DNA of 64,000 nt from Ralstonia pickettii DTP0602 (lineage in GTDB: Bacteria; Pseudomonadota; Gammaproteobacteria; Burkholderiales; Burkholderiaceae), in contig CP006667.1 of the NCBI GenBank assembly GCA_000471925.1, positions 682,001-746,000 of the forward strand, given 5' to 3'. Made by a program: the position numbers and the translations under genes. The notes under the pieces were generated by a model. That model had not been told where the DNA came from and made no database searches. It was given only the letters and a program-made list of their open reading frames with translations. Below are positions 24,575-32,685 of this stretch, in pieces (position 1 is the stretch's first letter; every line of letters begins with the position of its first letter).

Positions 24575-24598
24575 CGCAATATAAGTCTGTATATAGCG
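24575..24598 (-). promoter_or_regulatory. ModE-binding box upstream of modABC
   Basis: The two halves CGCAATATA and TATATAGCG are separated by six bases and form a near-perfect inverted repeat. This matches the established ModE consensus (CGTTATATA-type halves with a 6-7 base spacer). The centre lies about 72 bases before the modA ATG, where bound ModE-molybdate would block transcription. ModE is encoded 3.6 kb away in this window. Confidence 0.9.
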
Positions 24599-24721
24599 CT
24601 GCGTCAATGATGCGCCATGACGGCTGTCATGGGTATTCGGCCTGACTCAAGTGCTGTATCAGGAGCTGCGAATGAGCCCCAGGGCGGGGGCCGGCGCCCG
24701 CGGGCGCCAGCCTTGCCGGCT

Positions 24722-24916
24722 TCATGCCGGCGGGGTGCCTTCCTTGAACAACGATTTCAACTGAGTGCGCAGTTCAGGGGTGTCCTGATGCTTGTGCACC
24801 GCCACCGCATGCTGGACCGCGGCTTCGAGCAGTTCGTCCTCGCTGTCGGCGCTCAGCGCAACCGTGCAGTTGGTTTCGCTCGGGAACTCGCGGCAATCGA
24901 TAAATTTGCGTGCCAT
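24722..24916 (-). CDS. DUF1059 small protein
   Basis: 64 residues of the DUF1059 family: the short N-terminus MARKFIDCREFPSETNC with two Cys residues (8 and 17), a helix with DELLEAAVQHAVAVHKH and a polar tail. Family members are small soluble proteins of unknown function, often induced under stress. A GGAGGG lies six bases before the ATG. It is separated from modA by the ModE-box region and from the dehydrogenase gene by 72 bases. Confidence 0.82.
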   Translation of the reverse strand: MARKFIDCREFPSETNCTVALSADSEDELLEAAVQHAVAVHKHQDTPELRTQLKSLFKEGTPPA

Positions 24917-24988
24917 ATTGCCCTCCAGACCCCGGCCCGCAGGGTGAAATGAAGCCGGTGCATCCAGTATAGGCAGGGCGACAGGTCG

Positions 24989-25930
24989 CTACAGCACCGG
25001 CGTCAGCACCTTGCCGTTCGTGAGGAATGCATCCAGGTTCTGCAGCGTCAGCGCGGTCATGGCGGCGCGCGTCTCGTGCGTGCCGCTGGCCATGTGCGGG
25101 GCCATCACGACATTGTCCAGCGCCAGCAGCGCGGGCGGTACCTTGGGCTCGTCCTGGAACACGTCCAGCCCCGCGCCGCCCAGGCGGCCTTCGACCAGCG
25201 CCGCCACCAGCGCCGCTTCGTCGATCACGCTGCCGCGCGAGACATTGACCAGGATGCCTTTGGGCCCGAGCGCGTCGATAACCTCGCGCGACACCAGACC
25301 GGCGGTTGCCGGGCCGCCGACGCAGGTCACCACCAGGAAGTCGGCCCACGTGGCCAGCGCCTTCAGGTCGGGCTCGAAGCGCCACGGTGCACCCTCGCGC
25401 GGGCGGCGGTTGTTGTAGGCGATCTCCATGTCGAAGCCCTGCGCGCGGCGCGCCACGATCTCGCCGATACGGCCGAGCCCGAGGATGCCGAGTTTCTTGC
25501 CCGACGCGCGCGTCGTCAGCGGGAAGCCGCCCTGCGGCCAACGCCCCGCGCGCACGAAGCGGTCGCCATATGCAATGCCGCGCGCGGCGTCGAGCAGCAG
25601 GCCGAAGGCCAGGTCGGCCACGCAATCGTTGAGCACGTCGGGCGTGTTGCTGACCTGGATGCCGCGCGCACGGGCCGCGTCCAGCGCAATCGAGTCATAG
25701 CCCACGCCGAAGCTGACGATGGCCTCCAGCCGCGGCAGCGCATCGATCAGCGCGGCGCTGCAGCCATGGCGCGCCGAGGTCACCACCACGCGCACCTGCT
25801 GCCCCTCGCTGCCCGCCCAGGCCAGCGGATCGGCCTGTTGCCACAGCGCGGCGACGCCGTATTGCTGCTGGAGGGTGGCGTTGGTCTGCGGCGCGAGCGG
25901 GCCGACCTGGAGGATCTGGGGAGCGGACAT
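24989..25930 (-). CDS. D-2-hydroxyacid dehydrogenase (glyoxylate/hydroxypyruvate reductase type)
   Basis: 313 residues with the two-domain D-isomer dehydrogenase fold. The dinucleotide loop is LGILGLGRIGE; the catalytic residues are Arg in NVSRGSV, Glu in DVFQDEPKVP and His in MAPHMASGT. It would interconvert a 2-oxoacid (glyoxylate, hydroxypyruvate or similar) and a D-2-hydroxyacid with NAD(P)H. A GGGAAG-like site lies upstream of the ATG at 25930; a longer in-frame start gives an unconserved tail. It is a single gene, divergent from the deoxyribosyltransferase gene. Confidence 0.88.
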   Translation of the reverse strand: MSAPQILQVGPLAPQTNATLQQQYGVAALWQQADPLAWAGSEGQQVRVVVTSARHGCSAALIDALPRLEAIVSFGVGYDSIALDAARARGIQVSNTPDVLNDCVADLAFGLLLDAARGIAYGDRFVRAGRWPQGGFPLTTRASGKKLGILGLGRIGEIVARRAQGFDMEIAYNNRRPREGAPWRFEPDLKALATWADFLVVTCVGGPATAGLVSREVIDALGPKGILVNVSRGSVIDEAALVAALVEGRLGGAGLDVFQDEPKVPPALLALDNVVMAPHMASGTHETRAAMTALTLQNLDAFLTNGKVLTPVL

Positions 25931-26129
25931 GGGAAGAGCGGAAGTCGTTGGGATAAGCGGGCAGGGCGTCGGCCCTGACGGGCAATGGTAGCGCAGGGTC
26001 ACGTGCCGCGCAGGCGGCGGCAAAGCGCAGCGGACTTGCGCGCGTGCAAGATTGTGCGATGTTCGGGCACGCGGGGCGGCACCGCCGGGTTATGCTGCGG
26101 GCGTCCTCTTTTCCTGCCTCCCACGTGCC

Positions 26130-26690
26130 ATGAAAACCATCTACCTTGCTGGCTTTGACGTCTTTCGCAAGGATGCGCTCGCCTGGGGCGAGCATCTCAA
26201 GGCGCTGTGCGCCGCGCACGGTTTCACCGGCCTGTACCCGCTCGACAAGTCCGCGCCACAGGGCCTGTCGGGCCAGGACACCGCGCGCTGGGTCTATGAC
26301 GCCAATATCGCGCTGCTGCGCCGCGCCGACATGGTGATGGCCAACCTCGACGATTTCCGCGGGCCGGGCGAGCCGGATTCCGGCACGGCGTTCGAGGTGG
26401 GTTTTGCGGTGGCGCTGCAGAAGCCGGTGTGGGGCTACAGCGCGGATGCGGGTACGCTGCGCGAGCGGGTCACGGTGGTGACCGACGAAGCAGGGCGGCC
26501 GCTGGATGCGCGCGGGTTTGTGGTGGAAGATTTCGGGTTCGGCAAGAACCTGATGCTGGCGTGTTCCGTGAAGCTGGTGCAGGGCGGGGCGGCGGAGTGC
26601 CTGGCGGCGATGGCCGCGGCGGACCGGCGTCGCGCCGCTGAAGCCGCCGCGCGGCGGGAGCGGGATCTGGCGGCCTGGGGGGATGACTGA
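26130..26690 (+). CDS. nucleoside 2-deoxyribosyltransferase family protein
   Basis: 186 residues of the NDT/RCL-like fold: an N-terminal strand-loop IYLAGFDVFRKDA, then DANIALLRRADMVMANLDDFRG-type and DSGTAFEVGFAVALQKPVWGY segments. The Asp and the Glu in GTAFEVG fit the family's nucleoside-binding and nucleophilic residues. The product would move deoxyribose between bases or hydrolyse a modified nucleotide. The C-terminal ~40 residues are a charged Ala/Arg-rich helix. It is followed by a convergent operon end only 45 bases away. Confidence 0.83.
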   Translation: MKTIYLAGFDVFRKDALAWGEHLKALCAAHGFTGLYPLDKSAPQGLSGQDTARWVYDANIALLRRADMVMANLDDFRGPGEPDSGTAFEVGFAVALQKPVWGYSADAGTLRERVTVVTDEAGRPLDARGFVVEDFGFGKNLMLACSVKLVQGGAAECLAAMAAADRRRAAEAAARRERDLAAWGDD

Positions 26691-26735
26691 CGGCGCTGTC
26701 GTTTCTCTCCTTTGGCCAGCCCGGGCACTCCCGGC

Positions 26736-27350
26736 TTACCGCAGCGACTGCACGCCGGCGGCAATATCCGCCGCCGTACTCGCCACGATCTCGCGATACG
26801 CCGCCACCACCCCATCCACCGCGCCCGGTGCCGGCAGCTCAGCCTGCGTCCGGCCGCTGACCACCTTGCCATCCGGCAGCCGCCGCACCGTCCAGTTGAT
26901 GGTGGCACCCGCCCGCTGCCCCACATCCGCATCGAGCCGCAGCACTTCGGTCGTGATGCGATACAGCGGCTGCACGTCTGACAACCCCTGCTGGTAGGTA
27001 TCGACCGCACCCAGCGTAGCCTGTAGCCGCTGCGACAGCGCATCGCGCAGTTCATCCGGCAGCGGCGACGACCAGCGCGCCAGGTCCAGCAAGCGCAGGC
27101 TGGCTTCGCCGCCCGCGCCATCGCGCACCACCAGCTGCGGGCGGTTGAGCCGCTCCGGCACGCGCACCGGCGCGACTTCCAGCCAGAGCGTATTGGTGGA
27201 GGCCGCCGGCGTCGCCGGCGGCAACGTCGCCACCGCGGCGGGCCCCTGGGCCAGCGTGTAGTAGCGCGGTTCGGGCGAGGCACAACCGGCCACGGCGGCA
27301 GCAACCAGCGCGACCGCCAGAAGGCTGGTGAGAGGAAGTCGCTTCATCAA
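26736..27350 (-). CDS. pqiC: PqiC-like lipoprotein of the intermembrane transport system
   Basis: 204 residues with a lipoprotein signal (LAVALVAAAVAGC, Cys23) followed by the ABC-transport auxiliary domain (RYYTLAQ near the N-terminus and LWLEVAPVRVPERLNRPQLV). In E. coli PqiC sits in the outer membrane and docks the PqiB tunnel. Its start overlaps the pqiB stop by four bases. It is the last gene of the operon AI-2E exporter-pqiA-pqiA-pqiB-pqiC. Confidence 0.87.
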   Translation of the reverse strand: MMKRLPLTSLLAVALVAAAVAGCASPEPRYYTLAQGPAAVATLPPATPAASTNTLWLEVAPVRVPERLNRPQLVVRDGAGGEASLRLLDLARWSSPLPDELRDALSQRLQATLGAVDTYQQGLSDVQPLYRITTEVLRLDADVGQRAGATINWTVRRLPDGKVVSGRTQAELPAPGAVDGVVAAYREIVASTAADIAAGVQSLR

Positions 27351-28993
27351 TCTTTCTCCGGCTTGCCGCGCACCAGCGCTTCGGGATGGCGTTCGAGGTA
27401 ATCGGTCAGGGTGCGCAGCGAGGTCGCGGTGCGCGTCAGTTCCTGCAGCATGCGGCGCGTGTCCTGCTGCAGCGGCGCGTCGGACGCGAGCGTGCCGTTG
27501 GCCGTGGTCAGCGTCTTGCGCGCGTCCTGCAGCGCCGCCAGCACCTGCGGCGCGACGTCGCCGTTGAGCTGCTGCACCAGCTTGTCGGCCGTGGCCAGCG
27601 TCTGGTTCAGGCTCGCCACCGTCTTGCGCAGGTCCTGGCCGATCTGGTCGAACGGCACCTTGTCGATGCGGTTGACGATGTCGCCAACCTGCGCCTGCAG
27701 CTGGTCGAAGGTGCCCGGGGTGGTGGCGAATTCCGGGATCGGCGCGTCCAGGTCGACCTTGGCCGGCTCCGCCTTCGGAAAGAAGTCGAGCGCCACGTAG
27801 AGCTGGCCGGTGAGCAGGTTGCCGGTGCGCAGCTGTGCGCGCATGCCGCGCTTGAGCAGCCCCTCGAGGATCTGGCGCGCGCGCACGCGGTCCTCTACGT
27901 CGCGCTCGCGGAAGCCCATGCGCGAGGGATAGAGCTCAACCACCACCGGCATGCGGAATGCCTTCTTGTCGCGCTGGTACTCGATCCCGATCGAGCGCAC
28001 CTGCCCCACGTTCACGCCGCGGAAGTCCACCGGCGCGCCTGGCGACAGCCCGCGCACCGACTGGTCGAAGTTGAGCACGGCCAGCGTCGGCGCCAGTTCA
28101 TCCGGTTCCTTCATCGCCTCGGCCTGGTCGCCGGCCAGCAGGAACTGCGTGTTCTCGGCGGCGGCCTCGGTGGCGGAAGTGCGGTCCGGCGCCTGGAAGG
28201 CGACGCCGCCCAGCAGCACCGTCACCAGCGACTGCGTCGACAGCTTGAGCCCGCCGGCATCGAGTTTCAGGTCCACGCCGCTGGCATGCCAGAAGCGCGA
28301 ATCGGCGGTGACGAGCTTGTCATAAGGCTTGTTGACGAACACGCGCAGCGTGATGTCGCGCCCGTTGGGCTCAAGCTGGTACGCCACCACCTGGCCCACC
28401 TGCACGCGGCGGTAGTACACCGGCGAGCCGATATCGAGCGAGCCCAGTTCCGAGGCACGCAGCACAAACTGCTTGCCGGAGGCGTCGGTGGTCACCACCG
28501 GCGGCACTTCCAGGCCCTTGAAGTCGCGCGTGGATTCGCCCGACTTGCCAGCATCGACACCGATATAGGCGCCAGAGAGCAGCGTTTCCAGCCCCGACAC
28601 GCCGCTGGCCGCAAAGCGCGGACGCACCACCCAGAAGCGCGTATCGGCCACGGCGAAGTTCTCGGCGTCCTTGGTCAGGTCGATCACGGCCACCACGTGC
28701 GAGCGGTCGCGCGCCAGGCGCACCGACTTGACCAGGCCGATATCGACATCCTTGTAGCGCACCGCGGTCTTGCCGGGCGTCAGGCCCTCGGCGGTGCGGA
28801 AGGTGATGGTGATCTCGGGCCCGCGCGAGGCTAGCGTATGCACCAGCAGCGAGACGCCGACCACGGCGGCGACGATCGGGATCAGCCAGACCAGCGAGGG
28901 GATCCAGCGCGCGCGGCGCCGGCGCTCGGGCCGCGGCAGGCCCGGCGGTGGGGTGCCGCCGGGCGTGGAGGGTTGGTTGTCAGTGTCGGGCAT
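27347..28993 (-). CDS. pqiB: PqiB-like MCE protein
   Basis: 548 residues: one N-terminal membrane anchor (~33-52) and three successive MCE domains (starting near GPEITITFRTAEGLTPGKT, near SLDIGSPVYYRRVQVGQV and near SPGAPVDFRGVNVGQV), ending in a long helical region (~430-530) that would form the periplasm-spanning needle. This is the PqiB layout, which moves lipids between the inner and outer membranes. It overlaps the second PqiA-like gene by 14 bases and pqiC by four. The start at 28993 is favoured because it gives a cytoplasmic Pro-rich tail before the anchor. Confidence 0.92.
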   Translation of the reverse strand: MPDTDNQPSTPGGTPPPGLPRPERRRRARWIPSLVWLIPIVAAVVGVSLLVHTLASRGPEITITFRTAEGLTPGKTAVRYKDVDIGLVKSVRLARDRSHVVAVIDLTKDAENFAVADTRFWVVRPRFAASGVSGLETLLSGAYIGVDAGKSGESTRDFKGLEVPPVVTTDASGKQFVLRASELGSLDIGSPVYYRRVQVGQVVAYQLEPNGRDITLRVFVNKPYDKLVTADSRFWHASGVDLKLDAGGLKLSTQSLVTVLLGGVAFQAPDRTSATEAAAENTQFLLAGDQAEAMKEPDELAPTLAVLNFDQSVRGLSPGAPVDFRGVNVGQVRSIGIEYQRDKKAFRMPVVVELYPSRMGFRERDVEDRVRARQILEGLLKRGMRAQLRTGNLLTGQLYVALDFFPKAEPAKVDLDAPIPEFATTPGTFDQLQAQVGDIVNRIDKVPFDQIGQDLRKTVASLNQTLATADKLVQQLNGDVAPQVLAALQDARKTLTTANGTLASDAPLQQDTRRMLQELTRTATSLRTLTDYLERHPEALVRGKPEKD

Positions 28994-29717
28994 TGTTATC
29001 TTCCAGCGAATCCCACAGCAGGCGCGGATCAAAGCTCAGCGAAGCCAGCATGGTCAGGACCACGACCGCGCCAAAGGCGAGAGCGCCGCCGCCGGGGATG
29101 ATGGTGGCCAGCGCCCCGGCCCGCACCAGCGAGGCCAGCAGTGCCACCACGAAAATATCGAGCATGGACCAGCGGCCGATCACCTCGACCAGGCCATAGA
29201 GCCGGGTCTGCTGCCGGATCCGCCAGCGCGAGCGGAAATGTACCGAAAGCAGCAGGAAGGTCAGGATCACCATCTTCAGCAGCGGCACGATGATGCTGGC
29301 GATCAGCACCACCACGGCCAGCAGGTGCGAGCCGGACAACCACAGGTAGATCACGCCGGACAGGATGGTGTCCTGCTGCGTGCCGAGGATGGAGCGGGTG
29401 ACCATCACCGGCAGCAGGTTGGCCGGAATATAGAGGATATAGGCCGCCAGCAGGAAGGCCCAGGTGCGCGCCAGGCTCTCGGGCTTGCGATGGTGCAGCG
29501 TGGCGCCGCAGCGCGGGCAGGGCTCGCCTTCGAGCGTGCTCGGGCTGACCAGGTCGCAGGCGTGGCAGGACACCAGGCCCAGGCGGCTGGCGGTGGGCAC
29601 CAGTGGCAGCGGGGTGCGTTCGTCGTCGTCGGTGAGTTCGGCCACGACCTCGCGCGCGAGCTGGCGCGGGCGAGCCAGCCGAACCGGCTGCCGGGGCGGT
29701 TGCGGGGTGCCCGTCAT
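28980..29717 (-). CDS. pqiA: PqiA-like integral membrane protein, second half-length copy
   Basis: 245 residues. A zinc-ribbon-like segment (CHACDLVSPSTLEGEPCPRCG: C-x2-C and C-x2-C) precedes four membrane helices with the PqiA signatures NLLPVMV and GRWSMLDIFVVALL. E. coli PqiA is about 400 residues and carries two such halves; here each half is a separate gene. The start overlaps the upstream half in ATGA and its end overlaps pqiB by 14 bases. It probably feeds lipid to the PqiB tunnel from the inner membrane. Confidence 0.88.
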   Translation of the reverse strand: MTGTPQPPRQPVRLARPRQLAREVVAELTDDDERTPLPLVPTASRLGLVSCHACDLVSPSTLEGEPCPRCGATLHHRKPESLARTWAFLLAAYILYIPANLLPVMVTRSILGTQQDTILSGVIYLWLSGSHLLAVVVLIASIIVPLLKMVILTFLLLSVHFRSRWRIRQQTRLYGLVEVIGRWSMLDIFVVALLASLVRAGALATIIPGGGALAFGAVVVLTMLASLSFDPRLLWDSLEDNNARH

Positions 29718-30427
29718 CGGCCTTCCTCGTCCGGGGTGCCGGGGTCGCTGGCCGGGGCCTGTGCGTCGCCGTCCGGCGATTCCAGGTGGCGCCACAGGTC
29801 GCGCGGGTCGAATGACAGCATCGCCGCCAGGACGATCACCAGCGCCCCGAACGACCACAGCGCAATGCCGGGCAGCACGCGCGCCATGGTGGAGAGCTTC
29901 ACCAGCGTGACCAGTACGCCGATCATGAAGACTTCGATCATGCCCCACGGCCGCGTCTGGCGGATGCCGCGCACGATGCGGTCGAAGCCGGCGGGCATGC
30001 GGTGCTGCGCCATCGGCACCAGCAGGTAGGCCATCATCAGCAGCTCGGACAGCGGGAACAGGATGGTGGTCGCGAACACCAGTGCCGCCACCAGCGCCAT
30101 TTGGTCGTCGTTGAGCGCCTGTACCGCGCCCAACAGCGTGGTCTGGGTGCGCACGCCCTTGAGGTCCATCTCCACGATCGGGAAGGCGTTGGAGATCAGG
30201 AACAGGACCAGCGCGGTGATGACCAGCGGCAGCAGGCGGCGGTAGTGGCGGCGGCTCTCGCGGTAGAGCTCGCCGCCGCAGCGCAGGCACAGCGCGCGTT
30301 CGCCCGGCGAGATCGGGGTGCGTTCGTAGATGGCGTCACAGTATTCGCACGCCACCAGCCGGTGCAGCGCGGCGGGCGAGGTGTCGGGCGAGGGGTCGGC
30401 CGCCGGGGGCGCGTCATGTACTGCCAT
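29714..30427 (-). CDS. pqiA: PqiA-like integral membrane protein, first half-length copy
   Basis: 237 residues with the same plan as its neighbour: a zinc-ribbon segment (CEYCDAIYERTPISPGERALC then a second C-x2-C) and four helices with NAFPIVEMDLKG and RPWGMIEVFMIGVLVTLVK. Together with the following gene it covers one full PqiA. Its start shares one base with the AI-2E exporter stop and its stop overlaps the next start in ATGA, so all genes are tightly coupled. Confidence 0.88.
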   Translation of the reverse strand: MAVHDAPPAADPSPDTSPAALHRLVACEYCDAIYERTPISPGERALCLRCGGELYRESRRHYRRLLPLVITALVLFLISNAFPIVEMDLKGVRTQTTLLGAVQALNDDQMALVAALVFATTILFPLSELLMMAYLLVPMAQHRMPAGFDRIVRGIRQTRPWGMIEVFMIGVLVTLVKLSTMARVLPGIALWSFGALVIVLAAMLSFDPRDLWRHLESPDGDAQAPASDPGTPDEEGR

Positions 30428-31626
30428 CAGCCGGGATGCTTGCCGGTGGCGGCCGGCGGGACGTCGGGGTTGTCGACCACGGCCGGTGCGGAAGGGCTTG
30501 CCGGCACGGCCGAGATGGTGGCAGGGGCCGCGGCCGGGGTCGCGGCGATCGCATCGCCGGCCATCAGGTCTTGCTTCAGCTCGCCCTCCGAGCCGATGGT
30601 CCAGTCGCGCAGCAGCGCATAGGCCACTGCCAGCAGCGTCGGCCCGATAAACACGCCCAGGAAGCCGAACGCCAGCGCGCCGCCGAGCACGCCCAGCATG
30701 ATCCAGATCAGCGGCAAGCCGGTGCCCTTGCTGATCAGCAGCGGCTTGACGATGTTGTCCGCCATGCTGACCACCGCCACGCCCCACACCACCAGGAAGA
30801 TGGCCCAGCCGGTGGAGCCGGTGTGGTACAGCCACAGCGCCGCCGGCAGCCACACCAGCGGCGGCCCGACGGGGATCACCGACAGGAAGAAGGTGATGAA
30901 GCCCAGGATGGCCGCGCCCGGCACGCCCGCGATCCACAGGCCGATGCCGGCCAGCACGGCCTGGATAAAAGCGGTGCCCAGCACGCCGTAGACCACGCCC
31001 TTGACGGTGCTGCCGGCCAGCTCCAGCAGGTGGTCGGCACGCTCGCCGGCAATGCGGCGCATGCCCGCGCGCAGCCAGGCGATGGCGAACTCGCCGCCGG
31101 TATAGAAGAAGAACGCCAGGATGATCGACAGGGCCAGTTGCCCCAGGCCAGCGCCGATCGAGAGCCCGGCGCCGAGCAGTGCATGGCCCACCGGCGCGAT
31201 CAGCTTGCGCAGGTTGGCGACCATCTCGGAGTCGGCGTGGATCACGCTCTCCCAGGAACTGTGCAGGTAGGAGCCGACGAAGGGCAGGCTGCTCAGCCAA
31301 TCGGGCAGCTGTGGCAGGCCCTGTTCCACATAGCGGTCGACCAGCGCGGACAGTTCGTCCAGATGCGCGGAGAAGCTGGCGCCGGCGTAGACGAACGGGC
31401 CCAGCACGATCACGGTCGCCACCAGCACGCAGATCAGCGCCGCCAGGCCGCGCCGGTTGCCCAGCCAACGCGACAGCACTGTGTACGGGTACCACGAACT
31501 GAAGGCCAGGATGGCGCCCCACAGCAGCGCCGTGGTGAACGGCGCGAGCACCAGCAGGGAACCGCCGATCAGCACGATCAGGGCGAAAACCGCTGCGATT
31601 TTCTCGATTAACTGGCCGGAACTCAT
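30427..31626 (-). CDS. AI-2E family transporter
   Basis: 399 residues with about seven to eight membrane helices and the family motif pattern of the AI-2E exporter-like (PerM/YdiK) proteins: two N-terminal helices, a soluble loop around SYLHSSWESVIHADSEMVANL, and the conserved GxPxxxxxG-type stretch SVIPVGPPLVWLPAALWL. The last ~45 residues are a disordered Ala/Pro tail. GGGAG lies upstream of the ATG. It is the first gene of the pqi operon. Substrates of this family vary (AI-2, ions, others), and nothing here settles which. Confidence 0.87.
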   Translation of the reverse strand: MSSGQLIEKIAAVFALIVLIGGSLLVLAPFTTALLWGAILAFSSWYPYTVLSRWLGNRRGLAALICVLVATVIVLGPFVYAGASFSAHLDELSALVDRYVEQGLPQLPDWLSSLPFVGSYLHSSWESVIHADSEMVANLRKLIAPVGHALLGAGLSIGAGLGQLALSIILAFFFYTGGEFAIAWLRAGMRRIAGERADHLLELAGSTVKGVVYGVLGTAFIQAVLAGIGLWIAGVPGAAILGFITFFLSVIPVGPPLVWLPAALWLYHTGSTGWAIFLVVWGVAVVSMADNIVKPLLISKGTGLPLIWIMLGVLGGALAFGFLGVFIGPTLLAVAYALLRDWTIGSEGELKQDLMAGDAIAATPAAAPATISAVPASPSAPAVVDNPDVPPAATGKHPG

Positions 31627-31660
31627 CTGGCTCTCCCTAGGTCCGTCTGGGTGACGGAAA

Positions 31661-31683
31661 CGGCGTAAATATAACTTACGCCG
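31661..31683. promoter_or_regulatory. inverted repeat at the promoter of the exporter-pqi operon
   Basis: CGGCGTAA and TTACGCCG form a perfect 8-bp inverted repeat around an AT-only-rich 7-base centre (ATATAAC), 35 bases upstream of the exporter ATG. On the minus strand the centre reads GTTATAT, a possible -10 element, so the palindrome could be an operator overlapping the promoter, or a 5' UTR hairpin. The DNA from 31684 to 31855 holds no gene that I can see. Confidence 0.45.
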
Positions 31684-31949
31684 TGCCGAGGCATGCCAAG
31701 GGCTGGTCTGGGTGCGTCAGCCGTCACCGCAGTGCAGCATGCCCGGATGCGCCCACAGTGCCATAGGTTTGTGATGTTGAACAGGTTGGGGGGTGTGTCA
31801 TTGGTTGGGGTGGCTGTGGCAAGCGTTGGTCGATAGTCGACGGCTGGTCGCGGTTGGTGACATGTTGTCGTTGTTTGAACCGCTTGGTTCCGCCCTCCTG
31901 GGCGGGTCACTTTTGTCCGAGCGACAAAAGTAACCAAAAACGCGTCGCC

Positions 31950-32118
31950 GGTACGGTTCACCCACATAGGTAACAGAACAGTTCAGGCACATAGGTAACA
32001 GTTTTCTACCCTGCAAGGGCGACTGCCAACGGGAGACGCCCATGCCCTGGAGTGAGCTCAAACCTATGGACCAACGCCTCCTATTCATTGCCGAGCACCT
32101 GCGCCGCACGGACAGTGT
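31950..32118 (+). mobile_element. left-end fragment of an IS481-family insertion sequence
   Basis: It contains two copies of GTTCA-x2-CACATAGGTAACAG (31956-31976 and 31981-32001), spaced 25 bases apart, as expected for transposase-binding repeats at an IS end. The start of a transposase gene follows. The fragment ends abruptly at ~32118, where the repeat-element core resumes. No other part of the IS is present in the window. Exact borders are estimated from where similarity to the other repeat copy stops. Confidence 0.7.
32042..32118 (+). pseudogene. truncated IS481-family transposase (first ~26 codons only)
   Basis: A GGGAG precedes ATG 32042, which encodes MPWSELKPMDQRLLFIAEHL and a few more residues. 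This is the well-known N-terminus of IS481-type transposases, where the first HTH would begin. Similarity then stops, and the frame runs on into repeat-element DNA (to a stop at 32395) with no transposase content. The catalytic DDE domain is missing, so it cannot be active. Confidence 0.78.
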
Positions 32119-32685
32119 CAGCGCGCTGCGCTGCGCGCGGTGCATCAGCTGGGGCGAGGCGGCGGCGCCGGGAAGTGCGTCGCTGCGCTCGCACAGTGGC
32201 ATCGCCGGTCACGGCTCAAGAACAATCGCTGGAATAGAACGCAGTGGGTGGGCCTGCCACCATTGGACGCCGCGCGCAGCGCAGCCGAAGGCGTTGATGC
32301 GATACGGTGATCAGCAGGCGGCCTACACCCTGCATGGGGATCGTTCAAAAGCTGGTGTACGCAGGCCCGCACCGACCCTGACTCACCTGGCGTAGCAGGG
32401 TGGAATCGCGACCGCGCCCCCCGGAAACCAAAGCCGCCCCTCTGACCAGAAGCGCGCCCTTGATAGCCAGCCGCTCAGGCGACGCGCTTTTGGTTACTTT
32501 TGTCGCTCGGACAAAAGTGACCCGCCCAGGAGGGCGGAACCAAGCGGTTCAAACAACGACAAAATGTCACCAGCCGCAAAGGACCTTAAAGCCCAGCCGA
32601 ACGAGTAGTCGAGCAACGACAACATGTCACCAGCAGCGAGAGCCGCCGATCATCGACATACAAGACCGCAGCCCAGAGCCCACCT

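Larger units (their letters stand above)
31856..32571. repeat. large composite intergenic repeat element, copy 1 (contains an IS remnant)
   Basis: The left end (31856-31949) and right end (32479-32571) are about 94-base inverted copies, each beginning GGTGACATGTTGTCG-like and ending GCGTCGCC. Each contains a hairpin ACTTTTGTC / GACAAAAGT. Inside lie an IS481-family fragment (31950 to ~32118) and a core (32119-32302) homologous to the core of the copy at 49025-49528 but inverted relative to the flanks. A further end-like word CGACAACATGTCACC follows at 32617-32631. The element sits just past the 3' end of the HPP gene (stop at 32686). Confidence 0.85.

Noticed and set aside
32042..32395. A 117-codon frame as an intact small gene
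   Set aside because: Only the first ~26 codons match a transposase; the remainder is repeat-element DNA shared with a non-coding copy at 49.3 kb, where the frame is not kept.
31856..32571. The flipped repeat core as a target of the resolvase-like protein at 706-1362
   Set aside because: That protein lacks the catalytic Ser and Arg residues, and no binding-site evidence links it to the arms; proximity in a 64-kb window is not support.
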